A stretch of 64,000 nucleotides of DNA from Lutimaribacter pacificus (GCF_900142185.1 NZ_FQZZ01000001.1:1174171-1238170), one strand, 5' to 3'. Shown: positions 28,253 to 37,853, numbered from the stretch's first letter. A program made the numbers and translations. The notes: generated by a model not told the origin, from the sequence alone.

Positions 28253-28669
28253 TCAGCCCTGCCCCAGCCGCCGCAGCCAGTCCTCGACGCGGGCGCGGTT
28301 CACGCCCATGTCCGACTGGCCAAAGCGCAGCCGCGAATGGATCAGCAGGTCGCCCTCGCGCGCCTCGACCGTGGCGTAATCGGGAAACCCCCAGAGTTTC
28401 GAGCGGGCGATATAGGTGATCCTGCCGGTATCCGCCGATCCGGCCAGCACATCGGTGCGCGGGGTGGCGCGGATGATCGCATCCAGATCGGCCAGCCGGT
28501 CCGCCCGCCCCGGCACCACGCGGATCACGCCGCCGGGCATGTCGCGGTTTTCCGTCGTGGGCACCGGTACGTGCCAGCGCGCCGGGTCGCTGGGCGCCAT
28601 CCGCACCCATCCGGCAAACCCCGCGACCAGCGCGACGAGGGCCAGTATCAGCCAGACCGTCCAGAACAT
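28253..28669 (-). CDS. DUF1499-domain membrane-anchored protein
   Basis: A 138-aa protein with one N-terminal membrane span ([20 protein letters not shown]) and a soluble DUF1499 domain ([58 protein letters not shown]). The family is widespread and uncharacterised. I prefer the second ATG at 28669, because AGGAG then lies six bases upstream; the ATG at 28675 abuts it directly. It begins 9 bp beyond the agmatinase stop and is likely in that operon. Confidence 0.8.
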   Translation of the reverse strand: MFWTVWLILALVALVAGFAGWVRMAPSDPARWHVPVPTTENRDMPGGVIRVVPGRADRLADLDAIIRATPRTDVLAGSADTGRITYIARSKLWGFPDYATVEAREGDLLIHSRLRFGQSDMGVNRARVEDWLRRLGQG

Positions 28670-28678
28670 GCGCATCTC

Positions 28679-29647
28679 CTATGTTTGCGCCCGCCGGGTC
28701 CAGCCCCAGAGGCAGATCAGCTCCATCGCCACATGCGCGCCCGCGATCGCCGTGGCGCCGGTGGTGTCGAAGGGCGGCGAAACCTCGACCACGTCGCCAC
28801 CCAGCACGTCGATCCCGCGAATGCCGCGCAGGATCGCGGCGGCCTGCGCGCTGCTCAGCCCGCCCCAGACCGGCGTGCCCGTGCCCGGCGCGAAGGCCGG
28901 GTCGAGGCAGTCGATATCGAACGTCACATAGGTCGGATGATCGCCCAGAACCGCACGGATCTCGTCGCAAACCGCGCGGTTTCCGATCTCATGCACGCGC
29001 GGCGCGTCGATGATGTGAAACCCCATCGTGTCGGGGTTGTCGGTGCGTATCCCCACCTGGACCGAGCGCGCGGGATCGACGATCCCCAGCTTCACCGCCT
29101 TGTACATGAAGGTGCCGTGATCCACCCGGTCCATGTTGTCGTCGGCCCATGTGTCGGTATGGGCGTCGAATTGCAGCACCGAAAGCGGCCCGAACTTTGC
29201 CGCGTAAGCCTTTAGAATCGCAAGTGTTATCGAATGATCCCCGCCCAGCGTCACCGATGCCGCCCCGGCGTTCAGGATACCGGCGATATGGGCCTGCAGA
29301 GCCGCCGGAAAGGCCGGCACGTCCGCGTAATCAAAGGCAAGATCACCATAATCGGCGATAGCAAACTCGCTCATCGGGTCATAGCCCCAGCCATAAGGCG
29401 CATCGGGCGATTGCAGCGCGCTCGCCTCGCGGATCGCACGCGGCCCCAGCCGCGTGCCGGGCCGGTTCGTCACCGCCTGGTCGAAGGGCACGCCGGTAAC
29501 CGCCAGATCGACGCCTGCCAGGTCCTTGGTATAGCGCCGCCGCAGAAAGGACGTGGCCCCGCCAAAGGTGTTCTCATAGCTCGGGCCGCGTAAATTCTGC
29601 CGCGTAAATGCCTGATCCACCTGGTTTTTCGCGTCTTCCAGCGACAT
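28679..29647 (-). CDS. speB: Agmatinase
   Basis: A 322-aa ureohydrolase with the binuclear manganese-site motifs GGDHS (residues about 144-148), QFDAHTD (about 166-172) and FDIDCLDPAFAPGTGTP (about 245-261). The pattern fits agmatinase (agmatine to putrescine plus urea) better than arginase; guanidinobutyrase or a related guanidino hydrolase cannot be excluded by eye. It lies 3 bp after the M20 amidohydrolase stop on the same strand, suggesting joint catabolism of nitrogen compounds. Confidence 0.88.
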   Translation of the reverse strand: MSLEDAKNQVDQAFTRQNLRGPSYENTFGGATSFLRRRYTKDLAGVDLAVTGVPFDQAVTNRPGTRLGPRAIREASALQSPDAPYGWGYDPMSEFAIADYGDLAFDYADVPAFPAALQAHIAGILNAGAASVTLGGDHSITLAILKAYAAKFGPLSVLQFDAHTDTWADDNMDRVDHGTFMYKAVKLGIVDPARSVQVGIRTDNPDTMGFHIIDAPRVHEIGNRAVCDEIRAVLGDHPTYVTFDIDCLDPAFAPGTGTPVWGGLSSAQAAAILRGIRGIDVLGGDVVEVSPPFDTTGATAIAGAHVAMELICLWGWTRRAQT

Positions 29648-29650
29648 TGC

Positions 29651-30817
29651 CTACCCCTGCACCGGCTGCGCGCGTTCGACCAGCCGCGCAAAGAACGAGG
29701 CGCCCACCGGCGCCACCGCGTCGTTGAAGTTATACCCCGCCTGATGCAGCCCCGCGCCCGCGCCCTGCCCAAGGAACAGGAACGCTCCGGGGCGGGCCTG
29801 CAGCATATAGGAAAAATCCTCGGCCCCCATTTCGCGGGTCACGTCATCCTCGACATTGCCGTCGCCCGATACCTCGCGCGCGATTTCGGCGGCAAAGGCG
29901 GTCTTGCCGGCATGGTTCACCGTGGCCGGGTACCAGACCTGGTAATCCAGCTCGGCATCCACGTCATAGGCGGCGGCCGTGCCCTCGACGATCTGCGTCA
30001 TGCGCCGCTGCACCATCTTCTGCACCTCCGGGTCGAAGGTGCGCACGGTGCCGCCCAGATAGGCGGTTTCCGGCACGATATTCTCGGCCGACCCGGCATG
30101 GATCTGCGTGACCGAGATCACAAGGTCGTCCAGCGCGTAATGGTTGCGGCTGCTGATCGTCTGGATGCCCTGTGCGATGGCCAGCGCCGCCACCACCGGA
30201 TCGCGGGTTTCATGCGGCATCGCGCCATGGCCGCCAAGGCCCCGGATATGGATGTTGAACGTATCCACCGCCGCCAGCAGCGGCCCCGGCGCGGTCGAGA
30301 AATGCCCCTCGGGCAGGCCCGGCGCGTTGTGGATGCCATAGACCTGCGCGATATCGAAACGGTCCATGATGCCTTCGTCCACCATCACGCCGCCGCCGCC
30401 GCCATCCTCTTCGGCGGGCTGAAAGATCAGCGCCACGCGGCCGGTGAAATTGCGTGTCTCGGCCAGGTATTTCGCCGCGCCCAGCAGCATGGTGGTGTGC
30501 CCGTCATGGCCACAGGCATGCATCCGCCCCGGCACGGTCGAGGCATAGGGCAGCCCGGTTTCCTCGGCAATCGGCAGCGCATCCATGTCGGCCCGCAACC
30601 CGATCGTGGGCCCCTCGCCCCGGCCCTCGACGATCGCCACCACGCCGGATTGCGCGATGCCGGTGTGAATGTCGGTGATCCCGAATTCCTTCAGCCGCTC
30701 CACGACGAAGCCGGCCGTTTCGTGACAGTCGAACCCCAGTTCGGGATGGGCGTGCAGGTGCTGACGCCATTGCGCCATATCCTCGGCATAGGCGGCGATG
30801 CGGTTGATGACGGGCAT
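29651..30817 (-). CDS. M20-family amidohydrolase (hippurate hydrolase-like)
   Basis: A 388-aa metal-dependent amidohydrolase/aminoacylase of the M20D group. Zinc or manganese ligands are seen in GRMHACGHDGHTTMLLG and FQPAEEDGGGG, with the catalytic region LRADMDALPIAEE and the dimerisation-domain signature GGHGAMPHETRDPVVAA. No signal peptide. It probably hydrolyses N-acyl amino acids; the exact substrate is unknown. The ATG at 30817 has GGAG seven bases upstream. It heads the amidohydrolase-agmatinase-DUF1499 unit and is divergent from mazG (63 bp). Confidence 0.88.
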   Translation of the reverse strand: MPVINRIAAYAEDMAQWRQHLHAHPELGFDCHETAGFVVERLKEFGITDIHTGIAQSGVVAIVEGRGEGPTIGLRADMDALPIAEETGLPYASTVPGRMHACGHDGHTTMLLGAAKYLAETRNFTGRVALIFQPAEEDGGGGGVMVDEGIMDRFDIAQVYGIHNAPGLPEGHFSTAPGPLLAAVDTFNIHIRGLGGHGAMPHETRDPVVAALAIAQGIQTISSRNHYALDDLVISVTQIHAGSAENIVPETAYLGGTVRTFDPEVQKMVQRRMTQIVEGTAAAYDVDAELDYQVWYPATVNHAGKTAFAAEIAREVSGDGNVEDDVTREMGAEDFSYMLQARPGAFLFLGQGAGAGLHQAGYNFNDAVAPVGASFFARLVERAQPVQG

Positions 30818-30880
30818 GGGTGGACTCCGGTGGCAGGGTTTCGCACTGTCGCAGCAAACCGCAATAACGAAAGCACCGCA

Positions 30881-31708
30881 ATGCCCGATGACGCGCTGAT
30901 CCACGAACCGCATGGCGGAATGCCGCGCCTGCTGGAAATCATGCGCCGGTTGCGCGACCCGCAAACCGGCTGCCCGTGGGATATCGAACAGACATTCGCC
31001 AGCATCGCGCCCTACACCATCGAAGAGGCCTATGAGGTGGCCGATGCCATAAACCGGCAGGCCTGGGACGAGCTCAAGGGCGAGCTGGGCGACCTGCTGT
31101 TCCAGTCGGTCTTTCACGCGCAGATGGCGGCCGAGGCGGGGCTGTTCACCTTCGACGAGGTGGCCGACACCATGTCGGACAAGATGGTCGCACGCCACCC
31201 GCACGTGTTCGGCGCGGAAAGCCGCGACAAATCCGCCGAACAGCAGACACGCGACTGGGAGGCGATCAAGGCCGCCGAGCGCGCGGCCAAGGCGCAGACC
31301 GGCGTGCTGGACGGCGTGGCCCCCGGCCTGCCCGCCCTGCTGCGCGCCCACAAGCTGCAGAAACGCGCGGCGCGCGTGGGCTTTGACTGGCCGCACACCG
31401 CGCATGTGCTGGACAAGATCGTGGAAGAGGCCCGCGAACTGGAAGAGGCCCGCGACGAGCTGGGCCCCGACCAGATCGAAGAGGAAATGGGCGATCTGCT
31501 GTTCGTGATGGCCAACCTCGCCCGCCACCTGGGCGTGGAGCCCGAGGCCGCGCTGCGCCGCGCCAACGCGAAATTCACCCGCCGTTTCGCCCGGATCGAG
31601 GCGCTGCTGGCCGAGGACGGCAAGACGCCCGAACAGTCCGACCTGGCCGAGATGGACGCGCTGTGGGATCGCGCCAAGGCCGAGGACAAGGCGCGACATA
31701 GTAGCTGA
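30881..31708 (+). CDS. mazG: Nucleoside triphosphate pyrophosphohydrolase MazG
   Basis: A 275-aa house-cleaning enzyme that hydrolyses (d)NTPs to monophosphates. Both MazG repeats are present: the first with LRDPQTGCPWDIEQTF and YTIEEAYEVADAI ... ELGDLLFQ, the second with IVEEARELEEARDE ... EEMGDLLFVMANLARHLGVE; E-x-x-E ... E-x-x-D metal ligands are in each. The ATG at 30881 gives the standard family length; the longer open frame upstream is antisense to the amidohydrolase. Confidence 0.93.
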   Translation: MPDDALIHEPHGGMPRLLEIMRRLRDPQTGCPWDIEQTFASIAPYTIEEAYEVADAINRQAWDELKGELGDLLFQSVFHAQMAAEAGLFTFDEVADTMSDKMVARHPHVFGAESRDKSAEQQTRDWEAIKAAERAAKAQTGVLDGVAPGLPALLRAHKLQKRAARVGFDWPHTAHVLDKIVEEARELEEARDELGPDQIEEEMGDLLFVMANLARHLGVEPEAALRRANAKFTRRFARIEALLAEDGKTPEQSDLAEMDALWDRAKAEDKARHSS

Positions 31709-31724
31709 GCGGAAAAATCGGGTA

Positions 31725-31789
31725 TTGTTCCGACAAAATTACTCGGATAAATGGGGCAGTCGAAACAGCGAACCATGACAGGAGCCCCC
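31725..31789 (+). promoter_or_regulatory. Candidate promoter and operator of the ferric-iron binding protein gene
   Basis: This A+T-rich stretch precedes the iron-binding protein gene. TTGTTC (31725-31730) and an AT-rich box around 31748 (TAAATG) are spaced like a sigma-70 promoter. An inverted repeat TCCGA (31729-31733) / TCGGA (31743-31747) lies between them. An iron-responsive regulator acting here is inference from gene function. AGGAG at 31780-31784 is the RBS. Confidence 0.4.
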
Positions 31790-32803
31790 ATGTCCGCACC
31801 GTTCCGCACATTCGCCGCCGGCGCACTGATCGCCGCGATCGCAGCGCCCGCGCTGGCCCAGGAGGTCAACCTTTATTCCTATCGCCAGCCCGAACTGCTC
31901 AAGCCGCTGACCGATGCCTTTACCGAGGAAACCGGCATCCGCGTCAACGTCGCCCATCTCGACAAGGGGATGGTCGAACGGCTGCAGGCCGAGGGCGACC
32001 GCTCGCCCGCCGACCTGGTGTTTACCGTCGACATCTCGCGCCTGGCCGCGGTGGTCGAGGCCGGGCTGACGCAGCCGGTGGAAAGCGCCGCCCTCAGCGC
32101 CAACGTGCCCGCCGCCTATCACGATCCCGAAGGCCACTGGTGGGGCCTGACCACCCGCGCCCGCGTGGTCTATGCCAGCAAGGAGCGCGTGGCCGGGGGC
32201 GAGGTCACCACCTATGAGGATCTGGCCGATCCCAAATGGCAGGGCCGGATCTGCACCCGCTCGGGCACGCATCCCTATAACGTGGCGCTGGTATCGGCGA
32301 TGATCCACCACCATGGCGAGGATTACACGAAAGAGTGGCTCGAAGGCGTCAAGGCGAACCTCGCCCGCAAGCCGCAGGGCAACGACCGCGCGCAGGTCAA
32401 GGCGATCTGGGCCGGCGAATGCGATATCAGCCTGGGCAATACCTATTACATGGGCGCGATGCTGAAGGATGACGAGCAGAAGGCCTGGGCCGACTCGGTC
32501 AACATCGTCTTTCCCGTCTTCGAAGAGGGCGGCGCGCATGTGAACATCTCGGGCGTGGCGATGACCAAGGCCGCGCCGAACCGCGACAACGCGCTGAAGA
32601 TGATGGAATTCCTGACCTCGCCCAAGGCGCAGCAGATCTATGCCGAGGCGAACTACGAATACCCCATCGCCCCGGGCACCGAGGCCGACGCGCTGGTGCA
32701 GAGCTGGGGCAGCTTCACCGCCGACGACACCAACCTGATGGACCTGGCCAAGCTGCGCCCCGCCGCGCTGAGGCTGGTCGAAACGGTGGATTTCGACGGC
32801 TGA
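31790..32803 (+). CDS. Fe(3+) ABC transporter substrate-binding protein (FbpA/FutA type)
   Basis: A 337-aa periplasmic protein with signal peptide (LIAAIAAPALAQ, cleaved near residue 23) and mature start EVNLYSYRQPELL, typical of ferric-ion binding proteins. The paired tyrosines in LGNTYYMGAML (residues about 220-230) correspond to the iron-coordinating Tyr-Tyr of FbpA. The ATG at 31790 has AGGAG at ideal distance. No permease or ATPase gene is adjacent, so it is an orphan here. A strong terminator follows the stop. Confidence 0.9.
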   Translation: MSAPFRTFAAGALIAAIAAPALAQEVNLYSYRQPELLKPLTDAFTEETGIRVNVAHLDKGMVERLQAEGDRSPADLVFTVDISRLAAVVEAGLTQPVESAALSANVPAAYHDPEGHWWGLTTRARVVYASKERVAGGEVTTYEDLADPKWQGRICTRSGTHPYNVALVSAMIHHHGEDYTKEWLEGVKANLARKPQGNDRAQVKAIWAGECDISLGNTYYMGAMLKDDEQKAWADSVNIVFPVFEEGGAHVNISGVAMTKAAPNRDNALKMMEFLTSPKAQQIYAEANYEYPIAPGTEADALVQSWGSFTADDTNLMDLAKLRPAALRLVETVDFDG

Positions 32804-32828
32804 CCGCCACGTATCCGCAAGAAGAAAG

Positions 32829-32858
32829 CCCCGCAAGTCCCTGACCTGCGGGGTTTTT
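32829..32858 (+). terminator. Rho-independent terminator after the iron-binding protein gene
   Basis: CCCCGCA (32829-32835) and TGCGGGG (32847-32853) pair as a 7-bp GC-rich stem, followed directly by TTTTT (32854-32858). It lies 26 bp after the stop codon. Confidence 0.88.
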
Positions 32859-32902
32859 CATGCCCTTGTGTTTCCTCTCTCGGGAAATATCCCAAGGGAG
32901 CG

Positions 32903-32923
32903 CGAGGGGGCAGCGCCCCCTCG
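32903..32923 (-). terminator. GC-rich hairpin downstream of the desaturase gene
   Basis: CGAGGGGGC / GCCCCCTCG form a perfect 9-bp stem with an AGC loop, 18 bp beyond the desaturase stop (on the leftward strand) and followed by a GGGATATTTCCC stretch. Hairpins of this type are very common after genes in Rhodobacterales. A classical U-tract is lacking, so the terminator role is inferred. Confidence 0.5.
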
Positions 32924-32940
32924 TTCCCGCCATTGCCGTA

Positions 32941-33936
32941 TCAGGCCGCCGCCGCCCGTTCCTGCGACCGGGCCGGGAACGGCACCAGCCGCCCGGCCTC
33001 TTCGTCCCAGAGCTTGAGCCGGAACGAGGCCAGCGCCTCGGCCCAGCCGATGCGGCGCATGGGCGCGATGGCATCCAGCGCGAAATGGCATTTGCGCAGC
33101 CGGTAGCTGGGGATGCGCGGGTTGAAATGGTGGATGTCGTGATAGGCGATATTGCCGGTGCCGATATCCCACCAATGCCCGAGATTCAGGCAGGACGAGC
33201 CTTGCAGCGCGGCGATCTGCGGGTTCAGCTCGGGGCGGCGGTCCCAGTGGGTGTCCTCGAAATTGTGCTGCAGGTAGACGAGGAACACCCCGATCACCCC
33301 CGCCAGCACGGCCGAGGACAACAGCACCGCCAGTCCGGCCCAGCCGCCAAGCGCCCAGACCAGCGCGAACCAGCCCAGCACCAGCGCGTTATGCGCCATC
33401 ACGCCCGCAACGCCCACGGCCTGCGTGTTGCGGGGCCAGCGGTAGCGGATGAAATAGGTGTAAAGCCCGCCCAGCCCCAGCAGCAGCACCGGGTTGCGGT
33501 AGATGCGATAGACCAGCCGCTCGGCCCGGCCCGCGCGCTGCCATTCGGCCAGCGTCATGGTATAGACCTCGCCATCCTCGCGGAAATCCAGGTTGCCGAC
33601 ATGGGCGTGGTGCAGGTTGTGATTGTGGCGCATCACCGCATAGGGCGTCAGCGTGAACACCGACAGCCCCTCGCCCGCCCGGTCGTTCCAGCGCCGCCGC
33701 GAGAACAGCGAGGCATGGCCGCAATCGTGCTGCAGCACGTAAAGCCGGACCGAGGCAAAGCCCAGCACCACCACGAAGGGCAGCGCCGCCAGCCAGTGGA
33801 GCCGCGTCGCAGCCCATGTCCCCAGGATCAGCGCCGCGAAATAGACGGCGAACGTCCCGAAATAGCTGAGCGCGGCAAGGCGGTCGTCCTTGTCGGTATA
33901 GCCATGGGTGAAGGCGCGGATGCGTTTGATGTCCAT
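32941..33936 (-). CDS. Membrane fatty acid desaturase
   Basis: A 331-aa integral membrane di-iron desaturase. The three histidine boxes are present: HDCGH (residues about 74-78), HNHNLHHAH (about 107-115) and HDIHHFN near residue 271, with hydrophobic pairs between. It would introduce a cis double bond into acyl chains of membrane lipids; regiospecificity is not deducible. The ATG at 33936 follows GAGGGACGAAA; the frame is open 46 codons further but without family features. Upstream (33937-34198) lies a decayed copy of the dispersed repeat. Confidence 0.88.
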   Translation of the reverse strand: MDIKRIRAFTHGYTDKDDRLAALSYFGTFAVYFAALILGTWAATRLHWLAALPFVVVLGFASVRLYVLQHDCGHASLFSRRRWNDRAGEGLSVFTLTPYAVMRHNHNLHHAHVGNLDFREDGEVYTMTLAEWQRAGRAERLVYRIYRNPVLLLGLGGLYTYFIRYRWPRNTQAVGVAGVMAHNALVLGWFALVWALGGWAGLAVLLSSAVLAGVIGVFLVYLQHNFEDTHWDRRPELNPQIAALQGSSCLNLGHWWDIGTGNIAYHDIHHFNPRIPSYRLRKCHFALDAIAPMRRIGWAEALASFRLKLWDEEAGRLVPFPARSQERAAAA

Positions 33937-34123
33937 TTTCGTCCCTCGGTTGCGTCGGCAAGCCGGTCGGCCCGGCCCCGGCGCAGGGTAAAACACTCGT
34001 GTCACAGGATATTGACCGCAGGGCGCTGCGATCAACCCCCCGCGTGCCGGGAGCCGCCCCACCGGCGGGGACATGATTGTTTCAGCGGCGTGGGGGATGG
34101 AATTGAGGCAGGGGAGGCACCCC

Positions 34124-34158
34124 GCCCGGACCAGCCGCGCAGCGGCCCGGGCATCGCT
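34124..34158 (+). repeat. MITE-like dispersed repeat, decayed fragment E
   Basis: Only the first 35 bp of the repeat family are recognisable here: GCCCGGACCAGCCGCGCAGC and on through CCCGGGCATCGCT, one substitution from copies A, B and D over the first 29 bases; after that the similarity stops. It sits in the 262-bp gap between the divergently placed desaturase start and der stop. Confidence 0.65.
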
Positions 34159-34198
34159 CTCTGTCGCGGTCGATCGAAAGGGGTGCGCCCGACCGGGG

Positions 34199-35659
34199 CT
34201 ACCCCTTCTTCTTCAGGTGTTTTTTCAGCGCCCCGGCGTTCTTTTCCCGCCGTCCCTTATAGGGGTTCCGCTCGCCCTGCCCCCGCATGTAGAGCCGGAT
34301 CGGCGTGCCGGGCATGTCGAACGCCTCGCGCAACCCGTTGACCAGGTAGCGGGTGTAGCTGTCGGGCATCCTGTCGGGATGGCTGCACATCACCACGAAT
34401 CCCGGCGGCCGCGTCTTGGCCTGCGTCATGTAGCGCAGCTTGATCCGGCGGCCCTGCGGCGCGGGGGGCGGGTGCGCCTCGACCATGCCGGTCAGCCAGC
34501 GGTTCAGCTGCGCGGTCGGCACGCGGGTGTTCCAGATCGTGTAGGCGCGTTCCACCGCCTCGCGCAGCCGGTCGAGGCCCCGGCCCGTCTTCGCCGAGAC
34601 GGTGACCAGCGGTGCGCCGCGCAGTTGCGGCAGCAGCCGGGCGAAGGCCTCTTTCAACTCGCGCAGCTTTTGCTGTTTCTCGTCCTCGACATCCCACTTG
34701 TTCACCGCCACCACCACGGCGCGCCCTTCGCGTTCGGCAAGGTCGGCGATGCGCAAATCCTGCTGTTCGAAGGGGATCGCCGCGTCCAGCAGCACGATCA
34801 CCACCTCGGCGAACTTGACCGCGCGCAGCCCGTCGGCGACCGACAGCTTTTCCACCTTGTCCTGCACGCGCGCCTTCTTGCGCATCCCGGCGGTGTCCCA
34901 GATCCGCACCGGCAGCCCGTCCCAGTCGACCTGGAGCGAGATCGCATCGCGGGTGATCCCCGCCTCGGGGCCGGTCAGCAGGCGATCTTCGCCCAGCAAC
35001 TTGTTGATCAGGGTCGATTTTCCCGCGTTGGGGCGGCCCACCACGGCGATCTGCATGGGCTTTTCCGGCGTCGGCCAGCGCAAATCGGCGATGCCTTCAT
35101 CGGCCTCTTCCTCGCTCAGCGTGACGTCGGTTTCGGGGGCGGTTTCCTCGGCCTGTTCCTCGAACTCGGCGGCCAGCGGCATCAGCTCGGCCAGCAGGTC
35201 GCCCAGCCCCTCGCCATGTTCGGCCGACAGGCGCAGCGGCTCGCCCAGGCCAAGGCTGTAGGCCTCGATCACGCCGGCGTCGGCGGCGCGGCCCTCGGCC
35301 TTGTTGGCGGCCAGGATCACGTGTTTGGCGCGCTTTCGCAGGATCTCGGCAAAGATCTGGTCGGTGGGGGTGATGCCGGTGCGCGCGTCGATCATGAACA
35401 GGCAGACATCGGCCATGTCCACCGCGCGCTCGGTCAGCCGCCGCATCCGGCCCTGCAGGCTGTCGTCGGTCGCATCCTCAAGCCCGGCGGTGTCGATCAC
35501 GGTAAAGCGCAGATCGCCCAGCCGCGCCGCGCCTTCGCGCAGGTCGCGCGTGACGCCCGGCTGGTCGTCGACCAGCGCCAGCCGCTTGCCCACGAGGCGG
35601 TTGAACAGCGTGGACTTGCCCACGTTCGGGCGCCCCACGATGGCGAGTGTGAAACTCAT
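34199..35659 (-). CDS. der: Ribosome-associated GTPase Der (EngA)
   Basis: A 486-aa essential GTPase for 50S subunit assembly with two tandem G domains: first P-loop GRPNVGKS (residues about 8-15), DTAGLED, NKAE; second P-loop GRPNAGKS (near residue 208), [13 protein letters not shown]; then the KH-like C-terminal domain with a basic tail ([19 protein letters not shown]). An acidic linker (residues about 160-195) separates the G domains. It begins 50 bp beyond the bamB-like stop on the same strand, so the three genes leftward from 37731 may form one unit. Confidence 0.97.
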   Translation of the reverse strand: MSFTLAIVGRPNVGKSTLFNRLVGKRLALVDDQPGVTRDLREGAARLGDLRFTVIDTAGLEDATDDSLQGRMRRLTERAVDMADVCLFMIDARTGITPTDQIFAEILRKRAKHVILAANKAEGRAADAGVIEAYSLGLGEPLRLSAEHGEGLGDLLAELMPLAAEFEEQAEETAPETDVTLSEEEADEGIADLRWPTPEKPMQIAVVGRPNAGKSTLINKLLGEDRLLTGPEAGITRDAISLQVDWDGLPVRIWDTAGMRKKARVQDKVEKLSVADGLRAVKFAEVVIVLLDAAIPFEQQDLRIADLAEREGRAVVVAVNKWDVEDEKQQKLRELKEAFARLLPQLRGAPLVTVSAKTGRGLDRLREAVERAYTIWNTRVPTAQLNRWLTGMVEAHPPPAPQGRRIKLRYMTQAKTRPPGFVVMCSHPDRMPDSYTRYLVNGLREAFDMPGTPIRLYMRGQGERNPYKGRREKNAGALKKHLKKKG

Positions 35660-35709
35660 GATCTTGTCGCTCCAGCGGTGTCAGGCCGCCGCGATACAGG
35701 AATTGGCGG

Positions 35710-37023
35710 TCAACGGAAAGCGTGGAGTTGCCCGCGCGTGCCCACGACGTACAGCGTGCGGTTCACCACCACGGGCGCGGTGGTGGCGCCGCCGGGCACC
35801 TCGGTTTCATAGACCAGCTCGCCCGAGGCCGGGTCGAAGAACCGCAGCGCCCCGTCGTTCGAGGCCACGACGACGCGCCCGCCGGCCACCACGGGGCCAT
35901 AATGGGCATAGACCGCGACCTGCCGCTTGGGCCGGTTGCGGGTAAAGCGCGGCAGATCCTTTTTCCACACCAGCGCGCCGTCCTCGGCGTTCAGGCGGAC
36001 AAGCTCGTTCCGGTCGTTCACCAGGAAGACCGAATTGCCGGCGACCCAGACCGCGCCCATCGCGCCCTCGTCGGCGGTCCAGATGCGTTCGCCGTTGCCG
36101 GCGTTCAGCCGCACGGTGCGGCCCGAATGGGTGCCGACATAGATGCTGTCGCCCACGATCACCGGATCGCCGGTGATATCGGTCACCTTGGCCGAGGCGC
36201 GGAACCGGCGCTGCCCCGAGATCGTGGCGTTCCACATCCGCAGCCCGCCCTGCCGGAACGCCGCCTGCAGGTCGCCCGCGCCGAAGGAAAAGACGACGAA
36301 CTGGTCGGTCAGCGCCGGGGCGGCCCCGCCCAGCACGTTCGCCACGTCGGGTGCCGCGCCCAGTTGCCAGCGGATGCGGCCATTGTCCTTTTCGATGCCC
36401 CAGGCGGTATCGTCGCCCGACACCAGGTAGACAAGGTCGCCCGCCACAGTCGGCGTGCCCGACCCGGTGGCGTTCAGCTTCTGCTGCCAGATCACCGCGC
36501 CGGTTTCGGCATCCAGCGCGCTGAGCAGGCCGAAGCCGGACGAGACGTAAAGCCGCCCGCCCTCATAGGCCAGCCCGCCGCCGGTGGCCTGCCCCTCGCT
36601 TTCGCGCGCGGGCAGCAGATCCTGCGCCCAGAGCCGGCTGCCATCGGTGCCATGCGCCATCACCTGCGCCCCCGAATCGAGGGTGAAGATACGCCCGCCC
36701 GCGACCACGGGGGTGGCGGTGATGCGGGCCTTGCGGGTGTCGCCCGCGCCGATACCGGCGCTCCAGACGCGCACGGGCGCGGCGCCGAGCGCCGGGTGAT
36801 CGGTGCGGAAGGCGGGTGTGCCATGGCCCTGCGCCCAGTCGGAATTGACCTGCTGGGCGGGCAGCGACACCGCGACATCCACCGGCGCCGCGGCCCCGGC
36901 CCCGGGATCGCCGGCGCGCAGATCCTCGCGCGGGCCGGGCAGGATCACGTCTTTTTCGGCGCAGGCCGACAGGAGCAGCGCCCCCGCGATCCCGATCATC
37001 CACCCGGTCTTTGCTGTTGCCAT
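35710..37023 (-). CDS. bamB: Outer membrane assembly lipoprotein, BamB-like PQQ beta-propeller
   Basis: A 437-aa lipoprotein: signal peptide with lipobox LLLSAC (Cys21), then an eight-bladed PQQ/WD-like beta-propeller with repeated GxxxALDxxTGxxxW patterns (LLSALDAETGAVIWQQKL, VRLNAGNGERIWTADEGAMG, VRLNAEDGALVWKKDL, FFDPASGELVYETEV). This matches BamB, the scaffold lipoprotein of the BAM complex. Its neighbours (a YfgM-like TPR protein upstream, der downstream) match the yfgM-bamB-der order known in gammaproteobacteria, which strengthens the call. Confidence 0.88.
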   Translation of the reverse strand: MATAKTGWMIGIAGALLLSACAEKDVILPGPREDLRAGDPGAGAAAPVDVAVSLPAQQVNSDWAQGHGTPAFRTDHPALGAAPVRVWSAGIGAGDTRKARITATPVVAGGRIFTLDSGAQVMAHGTDGSRLWAQDLLPARESEGQATGGGLAYEGGRLYVSSGFGLLSALDAETGAVIWQQKLNATGSGTPTVAGDLVYLVSGDDTAWGIEKDNGRIRWQLGAAPDVANVLGGAAPALTDQFVVFSFGAGDLQAAFRQGGLRMWNATISGQRRFRASAKVTDITGDPVIVGDSIYVGTHSGRTVRLNAGNGERIWTADEGAMGAVWVAGNSVFLVNDRNELVRLNAEDGALVWKKDLPRFTRNRPKRQVAVYAHYGPVVAGGRVVVASNDGALRFFDPASGELVYETEVPGGATTAPVVVNRTLYVVGTRGQLHAFR

Positions 37024-37044
37024 CGTTCCGTCCTGGTGCTGCGG

Positions 37045-37731
37045 TTACTGTTCCACCGGCGTGTCCGCCACGCCAGAGGCGATTTGCGGCACCTCGCCCC
37101 CCAGCGCCACAATCAACTGGGAAGCGCGCCGGCGCAAGCCCGCGGTCGCCTCGGCATCCTGCATGATGCGCCCCAGCCGGTCGAGCGCGGCGTCGCGCGC
37201 GCCGGTGCCGATGTCGATCAGGGCGATCTGTTCCTCGGCCAGAAGCCGCAGGATACCGCCCTGCCCGGACAGCGCCTCGAACTGGCGGCGGCGCTCCTCG
37301 GGCGGCATGTCGGTCTGCAGGGTCAGGGCGCGAAAGCCCGCGATCCGGCGATAGATTTCCGGCACGTCGCCATTGGCCGCGACCTGTTGCAGCGCGGCCA
37401 CCGCGCCGGCGTTGTCGCCACCCGCGGACAGCTCGCCCGCGCGGGCCAGCGCGACCAGCATCTCCTGCCCCGGCCCTTCGGCGGGCACATCGCTCAGCGC
37501 GGCGGCGCGCGACAGCGCGTTGTCGCCCTCGAGCGCGGCGATCATGGCATCGCCCAACGCCTCGGCCGCGGCACGGTCCTGCGCCTTGCGCCATTCGTTC
37601 CAGGCCGCGCCGCCGACGATCAGCAGCACCGCCAGGACACCGATCCAGCCATAGCGGCGGAACATCGCAAACAGCTTGTCCCGCCGGACTTCCTCGGTCA
37701 CTTCCTCGATAAAACTGTCGGTCTCGCTCAC
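37045..37731 (-). CDS. YfgM-like TPR protein, inner-membrane anchored
   Basis: A 228-aa protein with a cytosolic N-terminal stretch, one membrane span (YGWIGVLAVLLIVGGAAW, residues about 27-44) and a periplasmic TPR_21-type domain, as in YfgM/AncA, which associates with the Sec translocon and periplasmic chaperones. The start is a GTG at 37731 (VSETDSFIEEVTEEVRRDKL). It is the first gene of the yfgM-bamB-der run and is divergent from the RND adaptor gene, sharing with it a 233-bp control region. Confidence 0.82.
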   Translation of the reverse strand: MSETDSFIEEVTEEVRRDKLFAMFRRYGWIGVLAVLLIVGGAAWNEWRKAQDRAAAEALGDAMIAALEGDNALSRAAALSDVPAEGPGQEMLVALARAGELSAGGDNAGAVAALQQVAANGDVPEIYRRIAGFRALTLQTDMPPEERRRQFEALSGQGGILRLLAEEQIALIDIGTGARDAALDRLGRIMQDAEATAGLRRRASQLIVALGGEVPQIASGVADTPVEQ

Positions 37732-37853
37732 GCCCGTGCCTCGCCTTGCTTTCCCCCCTCTTATCCGCTCGCCATCGCCCTGCCAAGGCCCAGTGGATTT
37801 TCGCGGGCCTGCGACATCGGCTTTCTTGCAGAAGAGAACGGGAGGCCCTATTT

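Noticed and set aside
34073..35812. 579-codon rightward open frame opposite der
   Set aside because: An antisense frame; der on the other strand has all GTPase motifs.
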